Below, in pieces: positions 41,983 to 50,339 of a stretch of 51,195 bases of DNA. Both the position numbers and the translations under genes were made by a program. Source of the DNA: Pseudomonas sp. (GTDB lineage Bacteria > Pseudomonadota > Gammaproteobacteria > Pseudomonadales > Pseudomonadaceae). Under the pieces are notes generated by a model. It saw nothing but the letters and a program-made list of their open reading frames with translations, was not told the DNA's origin and did not search any database. Position 1 is the stretch's first letter. Each line of letters opens with the position of its first letter. The stretch is from positions 1 to 51,195 of the forward strand of contig NZ_JASLGE010000068.1 of the NCBI RefSeq assembly GCF_030150285.1, written 5' to 3'.

Positions 41983-42969
41983 TCAGCGCGGGCCGGGCAG
42001 GCTTGCCCATTGCACCAGAAGCGCTTCGAGCAAGAGCACACGGTTGAGGTTGGCCTTGCCCAAGACCTTCTGACGCTGGGCCAAAATCCAGTCCTGAATG
42101 CTCATGACCTTGCTCTGCGGGGTTTTCTGCGCCAGGTACTGCAGCACTTTGCGCATGTCTTCAAGCCCCAGCCCGGCGTCATCCTGCGTCAACTGATAAC
42201 GCAGGATCAGGTTCGACCAGTCGCAAAACCAGTCGAACAACAGCAGCAGCGGGATCGCGTTCCAGCTCTCTGCCAACTGCGTTGCTGAAACCTCACGCTT
42301 GAGCAGCTTTTTAACGCCCTCCACCACCGCCGCTCGCTGCTCGCGTACGCCCTGAGTGTGCAGTTTGACCGCGACCAGTGGCGAACCGGCGGCCAGGGTC
42401 AACAGTTCTGCACGCTCACTGGCACCGCACTCCGGCAAGGCCTTCGCCAGCCACTCAAGGCTCAGTGCCTCGCTCGGCAACGGGCAGGCTTGCTGCACAC
42501 AACGGCTGCGAATGGTCGGCAATAAACGGCTCGATTGATGGCTGACCAGCAACAAAATGGTGTTGCCGGACGGCTCCTCAAGGCTTTTAAGCAAGGCGTT
42601 GGCCGCGTTGATGTTCATGGCCTCGACCGGCTCGACCAATACCACTTTACGCCCACCCAACTGCGCGGTTTGTACCACGAAGCTGACCAGCTCGCGCACC
42701 TGGTCGACCTTGATGGCCTTGTCCGCCTCTTCAGGCTCAAGGATGTAATTGTCCGGGTGACTGCCCGCCGCCAGCAACATGCAGGACTTACACACCCCGC
42801 ACGCCTCAAGCCCCGCTGGCTGCTTGCACAGCAAACTGGCCATCAGGCGCTCAGCCAGCGCGCGCTTGCCTATGCCGGCGGGGCCATGCAGCAAGTAAGC
42901 ATGCGCATGGTGGGTACGACCGGCCATTTGCTGCCACAGGCTGTCTTGCCACGGATAAACCTCAGCCAC
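41983..42969 (-). CDS. holB: DNA polymerase III subunit delta'
   Basis: A 328-residue clamp-loader subunit. LLHGPAGIGKRALAERLM is the P-loop-like segment, CGVCKSCMLLAAGSHPD is the zinc cluster and LEEPSGNTILLLVSHQ the sensor region. It is part of the gamma/tau complex that loads the sliding clamp. The start is GTG at 42969 and overlaps the tmk stop by 8 bases, so it is translationally coupled to tmk. Confidence 0.95.
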   Translation of the reverse strand: MAEVYPWQDSLWQQMAGRTHHAHAYLLHGPAGIGKRALAERLMASLLCKQPAGLEACGVCKSCMLLAAGSHPDNYILEPEEADKAIKVDQVRELVSFVVQTAQLGGRKVVLVEPVEAMNINAANALLKSLEEPSGNTILLLVSHQSSRLLPTIRSRCVQQACPLPSEALSLEWLAKALPECGASERAELLTLAAGSPLVAVKLHTQGVREQRAAVVEGVKKLLKREVSATQLAESWNAIPLLLLFDWFCDWSNLILRYQLTQDDAGLGLEDMRKVLQYLAQKTPQSKVMSIQDWILAQRQKVLGKANLNRVLLLEALLVQWASLPGPR

Positions 42970-43594
42970 GGTAAAGGCTCAACAATTCGGGCAGCAATGC
43001 ATCCAACTGCCCCTGCACCTGCTCCAGGGTTAGCGCCGCATCAACCAGGCGATAACGCTCGGGGGCCGCTTGGGCACGGGCCAAGTAGGTGCTGCGCACA
43101 GCGTCGAAGAAGGTTCGGCCTTCCTGCTCGAAACGGTCCAGACGGCCACGGGCACTGGCGCGTGCCATGCCCACTTCAATGGGCAAATCAAACACCAGCG
43201 TCAGGTCAGGGCGCAACGCGCCTTGCACAAACGATTCCAGGGTAGCGATCCGCGCCTGAGACAACCCACGGCCACCGCCCTGATAGGCGTAAGTGGCATC
43301 TGTAAAGCGATCGCACAGCACAACGGCACCTCGGCTCAGCGCCGGGCGAATCACCCCGGCCAAATGCTGTGCACGCGCAGCAAACACCAAGAGCAGCTCG
43401 GTGTCGGCACACATGGCCTCATCGCTGGGTGCCAGCAGCAATTCACGTATACGCTCGGCCAGCGGCGTGCCACCCGGCTCGCGGGTCAACACCACATCAA
43501 TGCCCGCGGCACGCAGGCGCTCGGCCAGGTATTCACGGTTCGTGCTTTTGCCCGCGCCTTCGGGGCCTTCCAGAGTAATAAACAAGCCAGTCAC
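42962..43594 (-). CDS. tmk: Thymidylate kinase
   Basis: A 210-residue enzyme phosphorylating dTMP to dTDP. TGLFITLEGPEGAGKSTNR has the P-loop, the DR(F/Y) motif is in LCDRFTDATYAYQGGGRGL, and LID-type ARGRLDRFEQE follows. The best start is GTG at 43594 (GTG-ACT-GGC), with AAGGA about 10 bases upstream. A TTG three codons earlier sits too close to the AAGGA. It precedes holB in the same operon. Confidence 0.95.
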   Translation of the reverse strand: MTGLFITLEGPEGAGKSTNREYLAERLRAAGIDVVLTREPGGTPLAERIRELLLAPSDEAMCADTELLLVFAARAQHLAGVIRPALSRGAVVLCDRFTDATYAYQGGGRGLSQARIATLESFVQGALRPDLTLVFDLPIEVGMARASARGRLDRFEQEGRTFFDAVRSTYLARAQAAPERYRLVDAALTLEQVQGQLDALLPELLSLYRG

Positions 43595-43616
43595 AGGCAG
43601 CAATCCTTAATCAGTG

Positions 43617-44702
43617 TCATTGCGGGCCTTGCGGCAACGCCGGGGACGGTGCCGGGTCAGCAGCAGGTGCTGGCGCGGGACTCGAGCGGTAGTCGGCGCG
43701 GCGCTTGAGCTGGAATTGACGCACGGCAGCGTTGTGCGCATCCAGATCATCGGAAAACGTGTGGCTGCCGTCCCCCTTCGCCACAAAATACAAGCTAGTT
43801 CCGCTCACCGGATGCAGCGCGGCATGAATGGCTTCACGCCCGACCATCGCAATAGGTGTGGGTGGCAGCCCAGGGATGGTGTAGGTGTTGTAGGGCGTGG
43901 GCGCGCGCAAATGGGCCCGGGTCAATTTGCCGGTGTACTGTTCACCCAGGCCATAAATGACTGTCGGATCCGTTTGCAGCGGCATACCGATTTTCATGCG
44001 TCGTACAAAAACGCCAGCAATTTCCCCACGCTCCTGAGGCACACCGGTTTCTTTCTCAACCAGAGAGGCCATGATCAGCGCTTGATACGGGGTGGCATAG
44101 GGCAGATCTGGCGCGCGTTCTTCCCACTCTTGTGCCAGTACTTTCGCCAGGCGATTGTAGGCCTTGTCCAGTAACTGGGCATCGGTCATACCGCGCACAA
44201 AACGGTAGGTATCGGGAAAGAAACGGCCTTCGGGAAACTCGCCCGCATGGCCAAGTTTAGCCATGACTTCACTGTCGCTGAGGCCGTCGAGGGTCTGTTC
44301 GATTTTTTCGTGGCGGGCCAGCGCACTGCGCACCTGACGGAAGTTCCAGCCTTCAACCAGGGTCAGGCTGTATTGCACCACTTCGCCCCGCTGCCACAGG
44401 CCGATCAGTGATTGGGCGGTCATGCCGGGCGTCATGCGGTATTCGCCGCTGTGCAGGGGCTCGCCGTCGAGGTTGAATCGCCAGTACAGGCGCAGCCAGA
44501 AGGCATCATCGAGCGTGCCATCCGCTTCCAGGCGATTGAATGTGCCCGTCGGCGTGGCCCCTGGCGGCACATCGAGCAAGCGCTCTTGCGTCAGGTTAAG
44601 CGGTTGCTCCAGCGCTGAGTTGACTTTCCAGGCTCCAGCAGCCAACGCCAAGCCAGCCAGCACCAGGCAGGCCTCCAGCAGCACCAAGAATTTACGTTTC
44701 AC
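43617..44702 (-). CDS. mltG: Endolytic murein transglycosylase MltG
   Basis: A 361-residue membrane-anchored lytic transglycosylase (YceG). One N-terminal helix (LVLLEACLVLAGLALAAGAW) holds it in the inner membrane. A LysM-like region follows, then the catalytic domain with ASLVEKETGVPQERGEIAGV (catalytic Glu) and QTDPTVIYGLG. It cleaves nascent glycan strands to set their length. GTG start at 44702, and the gene begins 3 bases after the pabC stop. Confidence 0.95.
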   Translation of the reverse strand: MKRKFLVLLEACLVLAGLALAAGAWKVNSALEQPLNLTQERLLDVPPGATPTGTFNRLEADGTLDDAFWLRLYWRFNLDGEPLHSGEYRMTPGMTAQSLIGLWQRGEVVQYSLTLVEGWNFRQVRSALARHEKIEQTLDGLSDSEVMAKLGHAGEFPEGRFFPDTYRFVRGMTDAQLLDKAYNRLAKVLAQEWEERAPDLPYATPYQALIMASLVEKETGVPQERGEIAGVFVRRMKIGMPLQTDPTVIYGLGEQYTGKLTRAHLRAPTPYNTYTIPGLPPTPIAMVGREAIHAALHPVSGTSLYFVAKGDGSHTFSDDLDAHNAAVRQFQLKRRADYRSSPAPAPAADPAPSPALPQGPQ

Positions 44703-44705
44703 GAA

Positions 44706-45524
44706 TCAGACATCCAATAAGGTGCGAGCAATGCCTTGCAGTTTACGGGTGAGCGGCCCTACCGGCCAGCTTCGCTCGGTAAATGCACACACGGGCCAGA
44801 TGCCGTACACGCTGTTACAGAGGAACAGTTCGTCTGCCTGCTGCAACTGCGCCAGGCTGATATCCGTGACCTGACAGGCAATGCCCAGGCGCTCGGCCTC
44901 GGCTATCAACGCTGCGCGCATCACACCCGCCACACCACAGCGGCTCAGGTCAGCGGTGCTCAACGCCCCGTCCTTGACCACGAACAGGTTGCTGAACACC
45001 CCTTCAATCACTCGGCCCGACATGTCGCGCATCAAGCCCTCGGCGTAAGCCGGGTCTTGCCATTCTGAGCGCGCGATCACTTGCTCCAGTCGATTGAGGT
45101 GCTTAAGCCCGGCCAGCAAGGGCTGCTCGGCCAAACGCGTGGCACAGTCAAACAGCCGAACCCCCTGCACGGCGTTAGCCTCTGGGTAGACAACTGGCGG
45201 ACTGGCCTGAAGAATTCTTCGAGGCTGAGCCTCGGAGGATGGTGCATACCCGCGCTGGCTATCGCCTCGCGTGAGGATGAGCTTGAGCACGCCCTCACCC
45301 ATCGCTTGCGCATAAGCCAGCAGTTCGCCGCGGATCAACGACTGATCCGCAACGATCGCCAGCCGGGAACAACCAGCTGCCAGACGCCGCAGGTGCAACT
45401 CCAGCAGCAACGGCTGGCCGGCCTTGACGGCGATGGTCTCGAACAAACCATCGCCATAGGCCAGCCCACGGTCTTTAAGCGACGACAGGGCGTGCGCCGG
45501 CTGACCGTCGACCCAGCTTTGCAT
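44706..45524 (-). CDS. pabC: Aminodeoxychorismate lyase
   Basis: A 272-residue fold-type IV PLP enzyme. RGLAYGDGLFETIAV at the N-terminus and GLKHLNRLEQVIAR (PLP lysine) and MRDMSGRVIEGVFSNLFVV are family signatures. It makes p-aminobenzoate from 4-amino-4-deoxychorismate in folate synthesis. The start ATG at 45524 overlaps the fabF stop by one base (TGATG), so it is coupled to fabF. Confidence 0.95.
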   Translation of the reverse strand: MQSWVDGQPAHALSSLKDRGLAYGDGLFETIAVKAGQPLLLELHLRRLAAGCSRLAIVADQSLIRGELLAYAQAMGEGVLKLILTRGDSQRGYAPSSEAQPRRILQASPPVVYPEANAVQGVRLFDCATRLAEQPLLAGLKHLNRLEQVIARSEWQDPAYAEGLMRDMSGRVIEGVFSNLFVVKDGALSTADLSRCGVAGVMRAALIAEAERLGIACQVTDISLAQLQQADELFLCNSVYGIWPVCAFTERSWPVGPLTRKLQGIARTLLDV

Positions 45525-46768
45525 CACTCGGCAAACCGGCGGAAAACCAGCGAACCATTCGTGCCACCAAAACCGAACGAGTTGGACAGCACCACATCAA
45601 TCGGCATTTCTCGCGCCGTGTGGGGCACAAAGTCCAGGTCGCACCCTTCGTCGGGCTCGTCGAGGTTGGTGGTCGGCGGAGCAATCTGGCTGTTGATCGC
45701 CAGCACACTGAAGATCGCCTCAACTGCGCCCGCCGCACCCAACAAGTGGCCGGTCATGGATTTGGTCGAGCTCACCGCCAGTTTGTAAGCGTGATCGCCA
45801 AACACCGACTTGATCGCGGACACTTCAGCCAGGTCGCCCGCCGGCGTCGAGGTGCCATGAGCATTGATGTACTGCACCTGATCCGGGTTGATCTTCGCAT
45901 CGCGCAAGGCGTTGGTGATGCAACGGGCAGCCCCGGCACCGTCTGACGGCGGCGAAGTCATGTGGTAAGCATCGCCACTCATGCCAAAACCGATCAACTC
46001 AGCGTAGATCGTTGCACCACGCGCTTTGGCGTGTTCAAGCTCTTCAAGCACCAGCGCACCGGCACCATCGGACAGTACGAAACCGTCTCGGCCTTTGTCC
46101 CACGGACGGCTGGCACGGGTCGGGTCGTCATTGCGGGTCGACAGTGCGCGAGAAGCGCCAAAGCCGCCCATGCCCAAGCCGCATGCGGCCATTTCCGCAC
46201 CGCCGGCAATCATCACGTCGGCTTCGCCGTAGGCAATGTTGCGCGCGGCCATGCCAATGCAGTGAGTCCCCGTGGTACAGGCGGTGGCAATGGCGTAGTT
46301 GGGGCCCTGCGTACCCAAGTGGATAGACAGAAACCCGGAAATCATATTGATGATCGAGCCCGGCACAAAGAACGGAGAGATCCGTCGAGGCCCTTGCTCG
46401 TGCAGGGTACGGCTGGTTTCTTCGATATTGGTCAACCCGCCAATACCCGACCCCATCGCCACACCGATGCGTTCACGGTTGGCATCCGTGACTTCCAGCC
46501 CGGCATTGCGAACCGCCTGAAAACCAGCCGCCAGGCCGTACTGAATAAACAGATCAAGCTTGCGGGCCTCTTTGACGGAGAGGTAATCCTCAACATTGAA
46601 GCCCTGTACCGAGCCGCCAAAACGGGTGGAATAGGCAGAAAGATCCGTGTGTTCGATCAGACCAATACCACTTCGGCCTGCCAGAATGCCTTGCCAGGTG
46701 CTGGGTACATCGGCACCCAGTGGCGACAACATCCCCATACCGGTGACTACGACGCGTCTACGCGACAC
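45524..46768 (-). CDS. fabF: Beta-ketoacyl-ACP synthase II
   Basis: A 414-residue condensing enzyme for chain elongation. The Cys-His-His triad is evident in ATACTTGTHCIGMAA, YINAHGTSTPAGDL and KSMTGHLLGAAGAVEA. The start is GTG at 46768 (MSRRRVVVTGMG) with AGGAG 7 bases upstream. It lies downstream of acpP, beyond a terminator-like hairpin, so part of its expression may be read-through. Confidence 0.97.
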   Translation of the reverse strand: MSRRRVVVTGMGMLSPLGADVPSTWQGILAGRSGIGLIEHTDLSAYSTRFGGSVQGFNVEDYLSVKEARKLDLFIQYGLAAGFQAVRNAGLEVTDANRERIGVAMGSGIGGLTNIEETSRTLHEQGPRRISPFFVPGSIINMISGFLSIHLGTQGPNYAIATACTTGTHCIGMAARNIAYGEADVMIAGGAEMAACGLGMGGFGASRALSTRNDDPTRASRPWDKGRDGFVLSDGAGALVLEELEHAKARGATIYAELIGFGMSGDAYHMTSPPSDGAGAARCITNALRDAKINPDQVQYINAHGTSTPAGDLAEVSAIKSVFGDHAYKLAVSSTKSMTGHLLGAAGAVEAIFSVLAINSQIAPPTTNLDEPDEGCDLDFVPHTAREMPIDVVLSNSFGFGGTNGSLVFRRFAE

Positions 46769-46815
46769 AGCACTCTCCTTTTTCTATTGACGACACTTTG
46801 CATCACACCTAAAGA

Positions 46816-46849
46816 AAAAACCGCACGCCAGAGCGGCAGTGCGGTTTTT
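46816..46849 (-). terminator. Terminator/attenuator between acpP and fabF
   Basis: Perfect 11-bp arms AAAAACCGCAC (46816-46826) and GTGCGGTTTTT (46839-46849), 12-base loop. On the minus strand the stem ends in a T-run, so acpP transcripts should mostly end here. This lowers fabF relative to the highly expressed acpP. Confidence 0.8.
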
Positions 46850-46878
46850 CCAGGACAGCGAGCAACGATTACAAACTA

Positions 46879-47115
46879 TTACGCCTGGTGGGCAGTAACG
46901 TAATCGATAGCGGCTTGTACAGTAGTGATCTTTTCAGCTTCTTCGTCAGGAATCTCAGTCTCGAATTCCTCTTCCAGAGCCATCACAAGCTCAACGGTGT
47001 CAAGGGAGTCGGCACCCAGGTCTTCTACGAAGGAAGCAGTGTTTACTACTTCTTCTTCTTTAACGCCCAGTTGCTCGGCAACGATTTTCTTGACGCGTTC
47101 TTCGATGGTGCTCAT
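46879..47115 (-). CDS. acpP: Acyl carrier protein
   Basis: A 78-residue acidic ACP carrying the growing acyl chain on phosphopantetheine. The attachment serine is S37 in GADSLDTVEL. Family length and sequence (MSTIEERVKKIVAEQLGV) are standard. A 190-bp gap upstream of the start with AT-rich promoter-like sequence separates it from fabG, and a terminator follows it. Confidence 0.98.
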   Translation of the reverse strand: MSTIEERVKKIVAEQLGVKEEEVVNTASFVEDLGADSLDTVELVMALEEEFETEIPDEEAEKITTVQAAIDYVTAHQA

Positions 47116-47306
47116 ACCTTGTTTTCACTCCTAATGGACAAATTCAGGCAGCTGGCCAGTGAGCAAGTGTATCGAAAGACTTTTCAGCTTTTCAACTGAA
47201 AGCTTTGCACTCACCCCCCAACAACCCTCTGCCTATAAATAGATTGCAGCTTTATAACGGATTTTAGACAGCTCGTATGACATTTTTTTGAAGCAATCCG
47301 TCACAT

Positions 47307-48047
47307 TTACATGTACATCCCGCCGTTGACCGGGATTGTAGCCCCCGTCACGTAGGCTGCACCGTCTGATGCCAGGAAAGCGACCACGCTCGCGATCTCT
47401 TGAGCCTGGCCCAAACGGCCCAGCGGAATCTGTGCCTGCAAGGCTTCACGCTGCGCCTCTGGCAACTCACGGGTCATATCAGTGTCAATAAACCCCGGCG
47501 CTACCGAGTTCACAGTGATCGAGCGCGAACCCACTTCACGTGCCAATGCGCGGCTGAAACCTTCAAGGCCGGCCTTGGCGGCGGCATAGTTTACTTGGCC
47601 TGCGTTGCCCATGGCACCCACAACAGAGCCAATACTGATAATTCGTCCCCAACGCGCCTTGGTCATGCCACGCAAAACACCCTTGGAGAGGCGGAACAGA
47701 CTGTTCAGGTTGGTATCGACGACATCATGCCATTCGTCATCTTTCATGCGCATCATCAGATTATCGCGGGTGATACCGGCATTATTGACCAAAATGGCCG
47801 GTGCCCCGAATTGCTCCTGAATGCTCGCCAACACCGCAGCAACCGATTCGTCGCGGGTGACATTGAGTTCCATGCCAGTGCCCTGAATACCGTTTTCTTT
47901 CAGGGTGGCAGCAATACGCTCGGCACCTGAAGCCGACGTAGCGGTGCCGATGACAATGGCACCCTGACGACCCAACTCCAATGCGATCGCCTGGCCAATA
48001 CCACGGCTGGCACCTGTTACCAGTGCAACTTTACCTTGCAAGCTCAT
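47307..48047 (-). CDS. fabG: 3-oxoacyl-ACP reductase
   Basis: A 246-residue short-chain dehydrogenase. VTGASRGIGQAIALEL is the cofactor-binding glycine motif, ISIGSVVGAMGNAGQVNYAAAK (positions near 138-155) holds the catalytic Ser-Tyr-Lys. It reduces 3-oxoacyl-ACP with NADPH. The start at 48047 follows AGGA. It sits 16 bases after fabD. Confidence 0.97.
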   Translation of the reverse strand: MSLQGKVALVTGASRGIGQAIALELGRQGAIVIGTATSASGAERIAATLKENGIQGTGMELNVTRDESVAAVLASIQEQFGAPAILVNNAGITRDNLMMRMKDDEWHDVVDTNLNSLFRLSKGVLRGMTKARWGRIISIGSVVGAMGNAGQVNYAAAKAGLEGFSRALAREVGSRSITVNSVAPGFIDTDMTRELPEAQREALQAQIPLGRLGQAQEIASVVAFLASDGAAYVTGATIPVNGGMYM

Positions 48048-48063
48048 GCTGGTTTTTCCTTGT

Positions 48064-49002
48064 TCAGACCAGTGCCAAACGCGCAGCGGCGAAGGCATCC
48101 GGGGTATTCAAATTGTGAGTGCTGACGCCTTCGGCGCAGCGCTTGCTGATGCCCACCAGGACTTTACCCGGGCCGCACTCAACTAGATCAACCGGCCCCT
48201 TTGCAGCCAGGGCTTGAACCGATTCAACCCAGCGCACAGGTTTGTATAGCTGCTCAAGCAGGTCGCGCTTAAGCGTTGGCAGATCAACTGCAACCGAAGC
48301 GCTAACGTTTTGCACCAGCTCGATAGTCGGCATTTTCCAGTCAATCGCTTCGATGGACGCGGCAAAACGCTCAGCCGCCGGGCGCATCAGCTCGCAGTGC
48401 GAAGGCACGCTGACGGGCAAAGGCAAGGCACGCTTGGCACCCTTGGCCTTGCACAGCTCCATCGCACGCTCGACCGCCGCTTTGGTGCCTGCGATAACCA
48501 CCTGGCCCGGCGAGTTGAAGTTAACCGCGCTGACCACCTCACCTTGCGCCGCCTCGGCACAGGCTGCCAGCACATCCGCATCGTCCAGACCCAAAATGGC
48601 CGCCATCGCACCTTGCCCGGCCGGAACCGCGTCTTGCATCAACTGACCGCGACGCTCAACCAGCTTGACGGCTTGCGCCAGGGTCAGGCATTCAGCAGCC
48701 ACCAAGGCGCTGTACTCGCCCAGGCTATGACCGGCGACAAAGTCAGGGCGCTTGCCACCCTGCGCCAACCACAGACGCCATAAGGCAATCGAGGCCGTCA
48801 GAATGGCAGGCTGAGTGATATCGGTCTGGTTCAGCTTTTCAACAGGCCCTTCCTGGGTCATTGCCCACAGGTCGTAGCCCAGAGCCGCAGAGGCTTCTTT
48901 GAACGTTTCCAGAACCAGCGGGTGCTCCGCGCCCAACTCGGCCAACATGCCGAGGGACTGCGAGCCCTGCCCTGGAAAAACGAATGCGAGGGATGTAGAC
49001 AT
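48064..49002 (-). CDS. fabD: Malonyl-CoA-ACP transacylase
   Basis: A 312-residue transacylase. AFVFPGQGSQSLGM at the N-terminus, AGHSLGEYSALVAA with the nucleophilic Ser, then the GQGAMAAILG and VSVPSHCELM (catalytic His) blocks. It loads malonate on ACP. The start at 49002 has AGGGG about 9 bases upstream. It is the second gene after plsX, with 126 bases between them containing a perfect palindrome. Confidence 0.97.
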   Translation of the reverse strand: MSTSLAFVFPGQGSQSLGMLAELGAEHPLVLETFKEASAALGYDLWAMTQEGPVEKLNQTDITQPAILTASIALWRLWLAQGGKRPDFVAGHSLGEYSALVAAECLTLAQAVKLVERRGQLMQDAVPAGQGAMAAILGLDDADVLAACAEAAQGEVVSAVNFNSPGQVVIAGTKAAVERAMELCKAKGAKRALPLPVSVPSHCELMRPAAERFAASIEAIDWKMPTIELVQNVSASVAVDLPTLKRDLLEQLYKPVRWVESVQALAAKGPVDLVECGPGKVLVGISKRCAEGVSTHNLNTPDAFAAARLALV

Positions 49003-49088
49003 GTAACAAGCCCCTAATGATCTTGTCGCCAGTGAATTAACGTCCCGCAAAAGCGAACGCAAGAAACTGAACAGTTGGATGGCTAATT

Positions 49089-49102
49089 TGACCGAGCGGT
49101 CA
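49089..49102. promoter_or_regulatory. Palindrome upstream of fabD
   Basis: TGACCG-AG-CGGTCA, a perfect 14-bp inverted repeat between plsX and fabD. Such ACCG-N2-CGGT sites are common TetR-family operators. No regulator is assigned. Confidence 0.4.
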
Positions 49103-49128
49103 CATTACACACTCGACCGGTAAAACGC

Positions 49129-50139
49129 CTACGGTAACAACCCTTCAAGACGCCCATATAAACGCTTTGGCAGGTCTTCATGGATTTCAATCAGCGCACG
49201 CTCAATAGCGCTTTGAAAGCCCTGAGCACCTGCCGAACCGTGACTTTTAATCACAATGCCCTGCAACCCGAGAAAACTTGCACCATTATGCCGAGCCGGA
49301 GCCAGATCAGCCTGCAAGCGCCGCATCAAAGGCAACGCCAATGCACCAATACAACGACTGAGCAGGTTGCGCTTGAACTGCGCGTCAATGCGCCCCGAGA
49401 TCATCGTCGCCAACCCCTCGCTGGACTTGAGCAAGATATTGCCGACAAACCCATCACATACCACCACATCAGCCTCGCCGCGGTAGACACCATCCCCCTC
49501 GACAAAACCGATGTAATTGAGCCCTGGAGCCGCTTGCAGCAATGCGGCCGCGTACTTGACCTGCTGATTACCCTTGACGTCCTCGGTACCAATGTTGAGC
49601 AACGCAACCCTGGGCCTCGACACGCCCAGCGCCTGCGCCGCCACCGACCCCATCACAGCGAACTGGAACAACTGCTCAGCCGTGCAATCGACATTCGCCC
49701 CAAGATCCAGCAACTGACAGTAACCGGCCTGGGTTGGAATCGCCGCAACCATCGCCGGGCGATCAATCCCTGGCAAAGTTTTGAGCACGTGCCGGGACAA
49801 GGCCATCAACGCACCCGTGTTACCGGAACTGACACACGCCTGAACCTTGCCATCACGCAACAACTCAAGCGCCACCCGCATGGAGGAGTCAGGCTTGCCG
49901 CGCAAGGCATGCGAGGGCCGCTCATTCATGGAGATAACTTCTGAGGCCGGGGTAATCGTCAGGCGCGAGCGATCCACCACCGGGTACCCGGCAATGAGAC
50001 GTTCAAGTTCGGAGGGTTGACCAACAAGGGTCAGGTGAAGCGAGGGTGTAGCAGACAGGCAAGCAATACAAGCCTGAACAATGCTGCGGGGACCGAAGTC
50101 CCCGCCCATTGCGTCGATCGCGATGACCTGGACAGACAA
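49129..50139 (-). CDS. plsX: Phosphate acyltransferase
   Basis: A 336-residue PlsX. AIDAMGGDFGPRSIVQA at the N-terminus and the central VVCDGFVGNILLKSSEG are conserved. It turns acyl-ACP into acyl-phosphate for phospholipid synthesis. The start codon is TTG at 50139, 4 bases after the rpmF stop, with only a weak GAG site. No closer ATG exists before the conserved motif. Confidence 0.96.
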   Translation of the reverse strand: MSVQVIAIDAMGGDFGPRSIVQACIACLSATPSLHLTLVGQPSELERLIAGYPVVDRSRLTITPASEVISMNERPSHALRGKPDSSMRVALELLRDGKVQACVSSGNTGALMALSRHVLKTLPGIDRPAMVAAIPTQAGYCQLLDLGANVDCTAEQLFQFAVMGSVAAQALGVSRPRVALLNIGTEDVKGNQQVKYAAALLQAAPGLNYIGFVEGDGVYRGEADVVVCDGFVGNILLKSSEGLATMISGRIDAQFKRNLLSRCIGALALPLMRRLQADLAPARHNGASFLGLQGIVIKSHGSAGAQGFQSAIERALIEIHEDLPKRLYGRLEGLLP

Positions 50140-50143
50140 GTGA

Positions 50144-50326
50144 TTACTCGTCAGCGCCCTTGTCGATCACTTTACGACCACGGTATACGCCTTCTGGCGA
50201 TACGTGGTGACGCAGGTGAATTTCACCGGTGGTTTTTTCTACAGACAGAGTGCTAGCCGAAAGAGCGTCGTGCGAACGACGCATGTCACGGGCAGAGCGG
50301 GATTTTTTGTTCTGCTGAACAGCCAT
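50144..50326 (-). CDS. rpmF: 50S ribosomal protein L32
   Basis: A 60-residue basic protein. MAVQQNKKSRSARDMRRSHD is the standard L32 start. It assembles into the large ribosomal subunit. Its place between yceD and plsX is conserved across bacteria. GGAG lies about 9 bases before the ATG. Confidence 0.98.
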   Translation of the reverse strand: MAVQQNKKSRSARDMRRSHDALSASTLSVEKTTGEIHLRHHVSPEGVYRGRKVIDKGADE

Positions 50327-50339
50327 AATTGATTAACTC

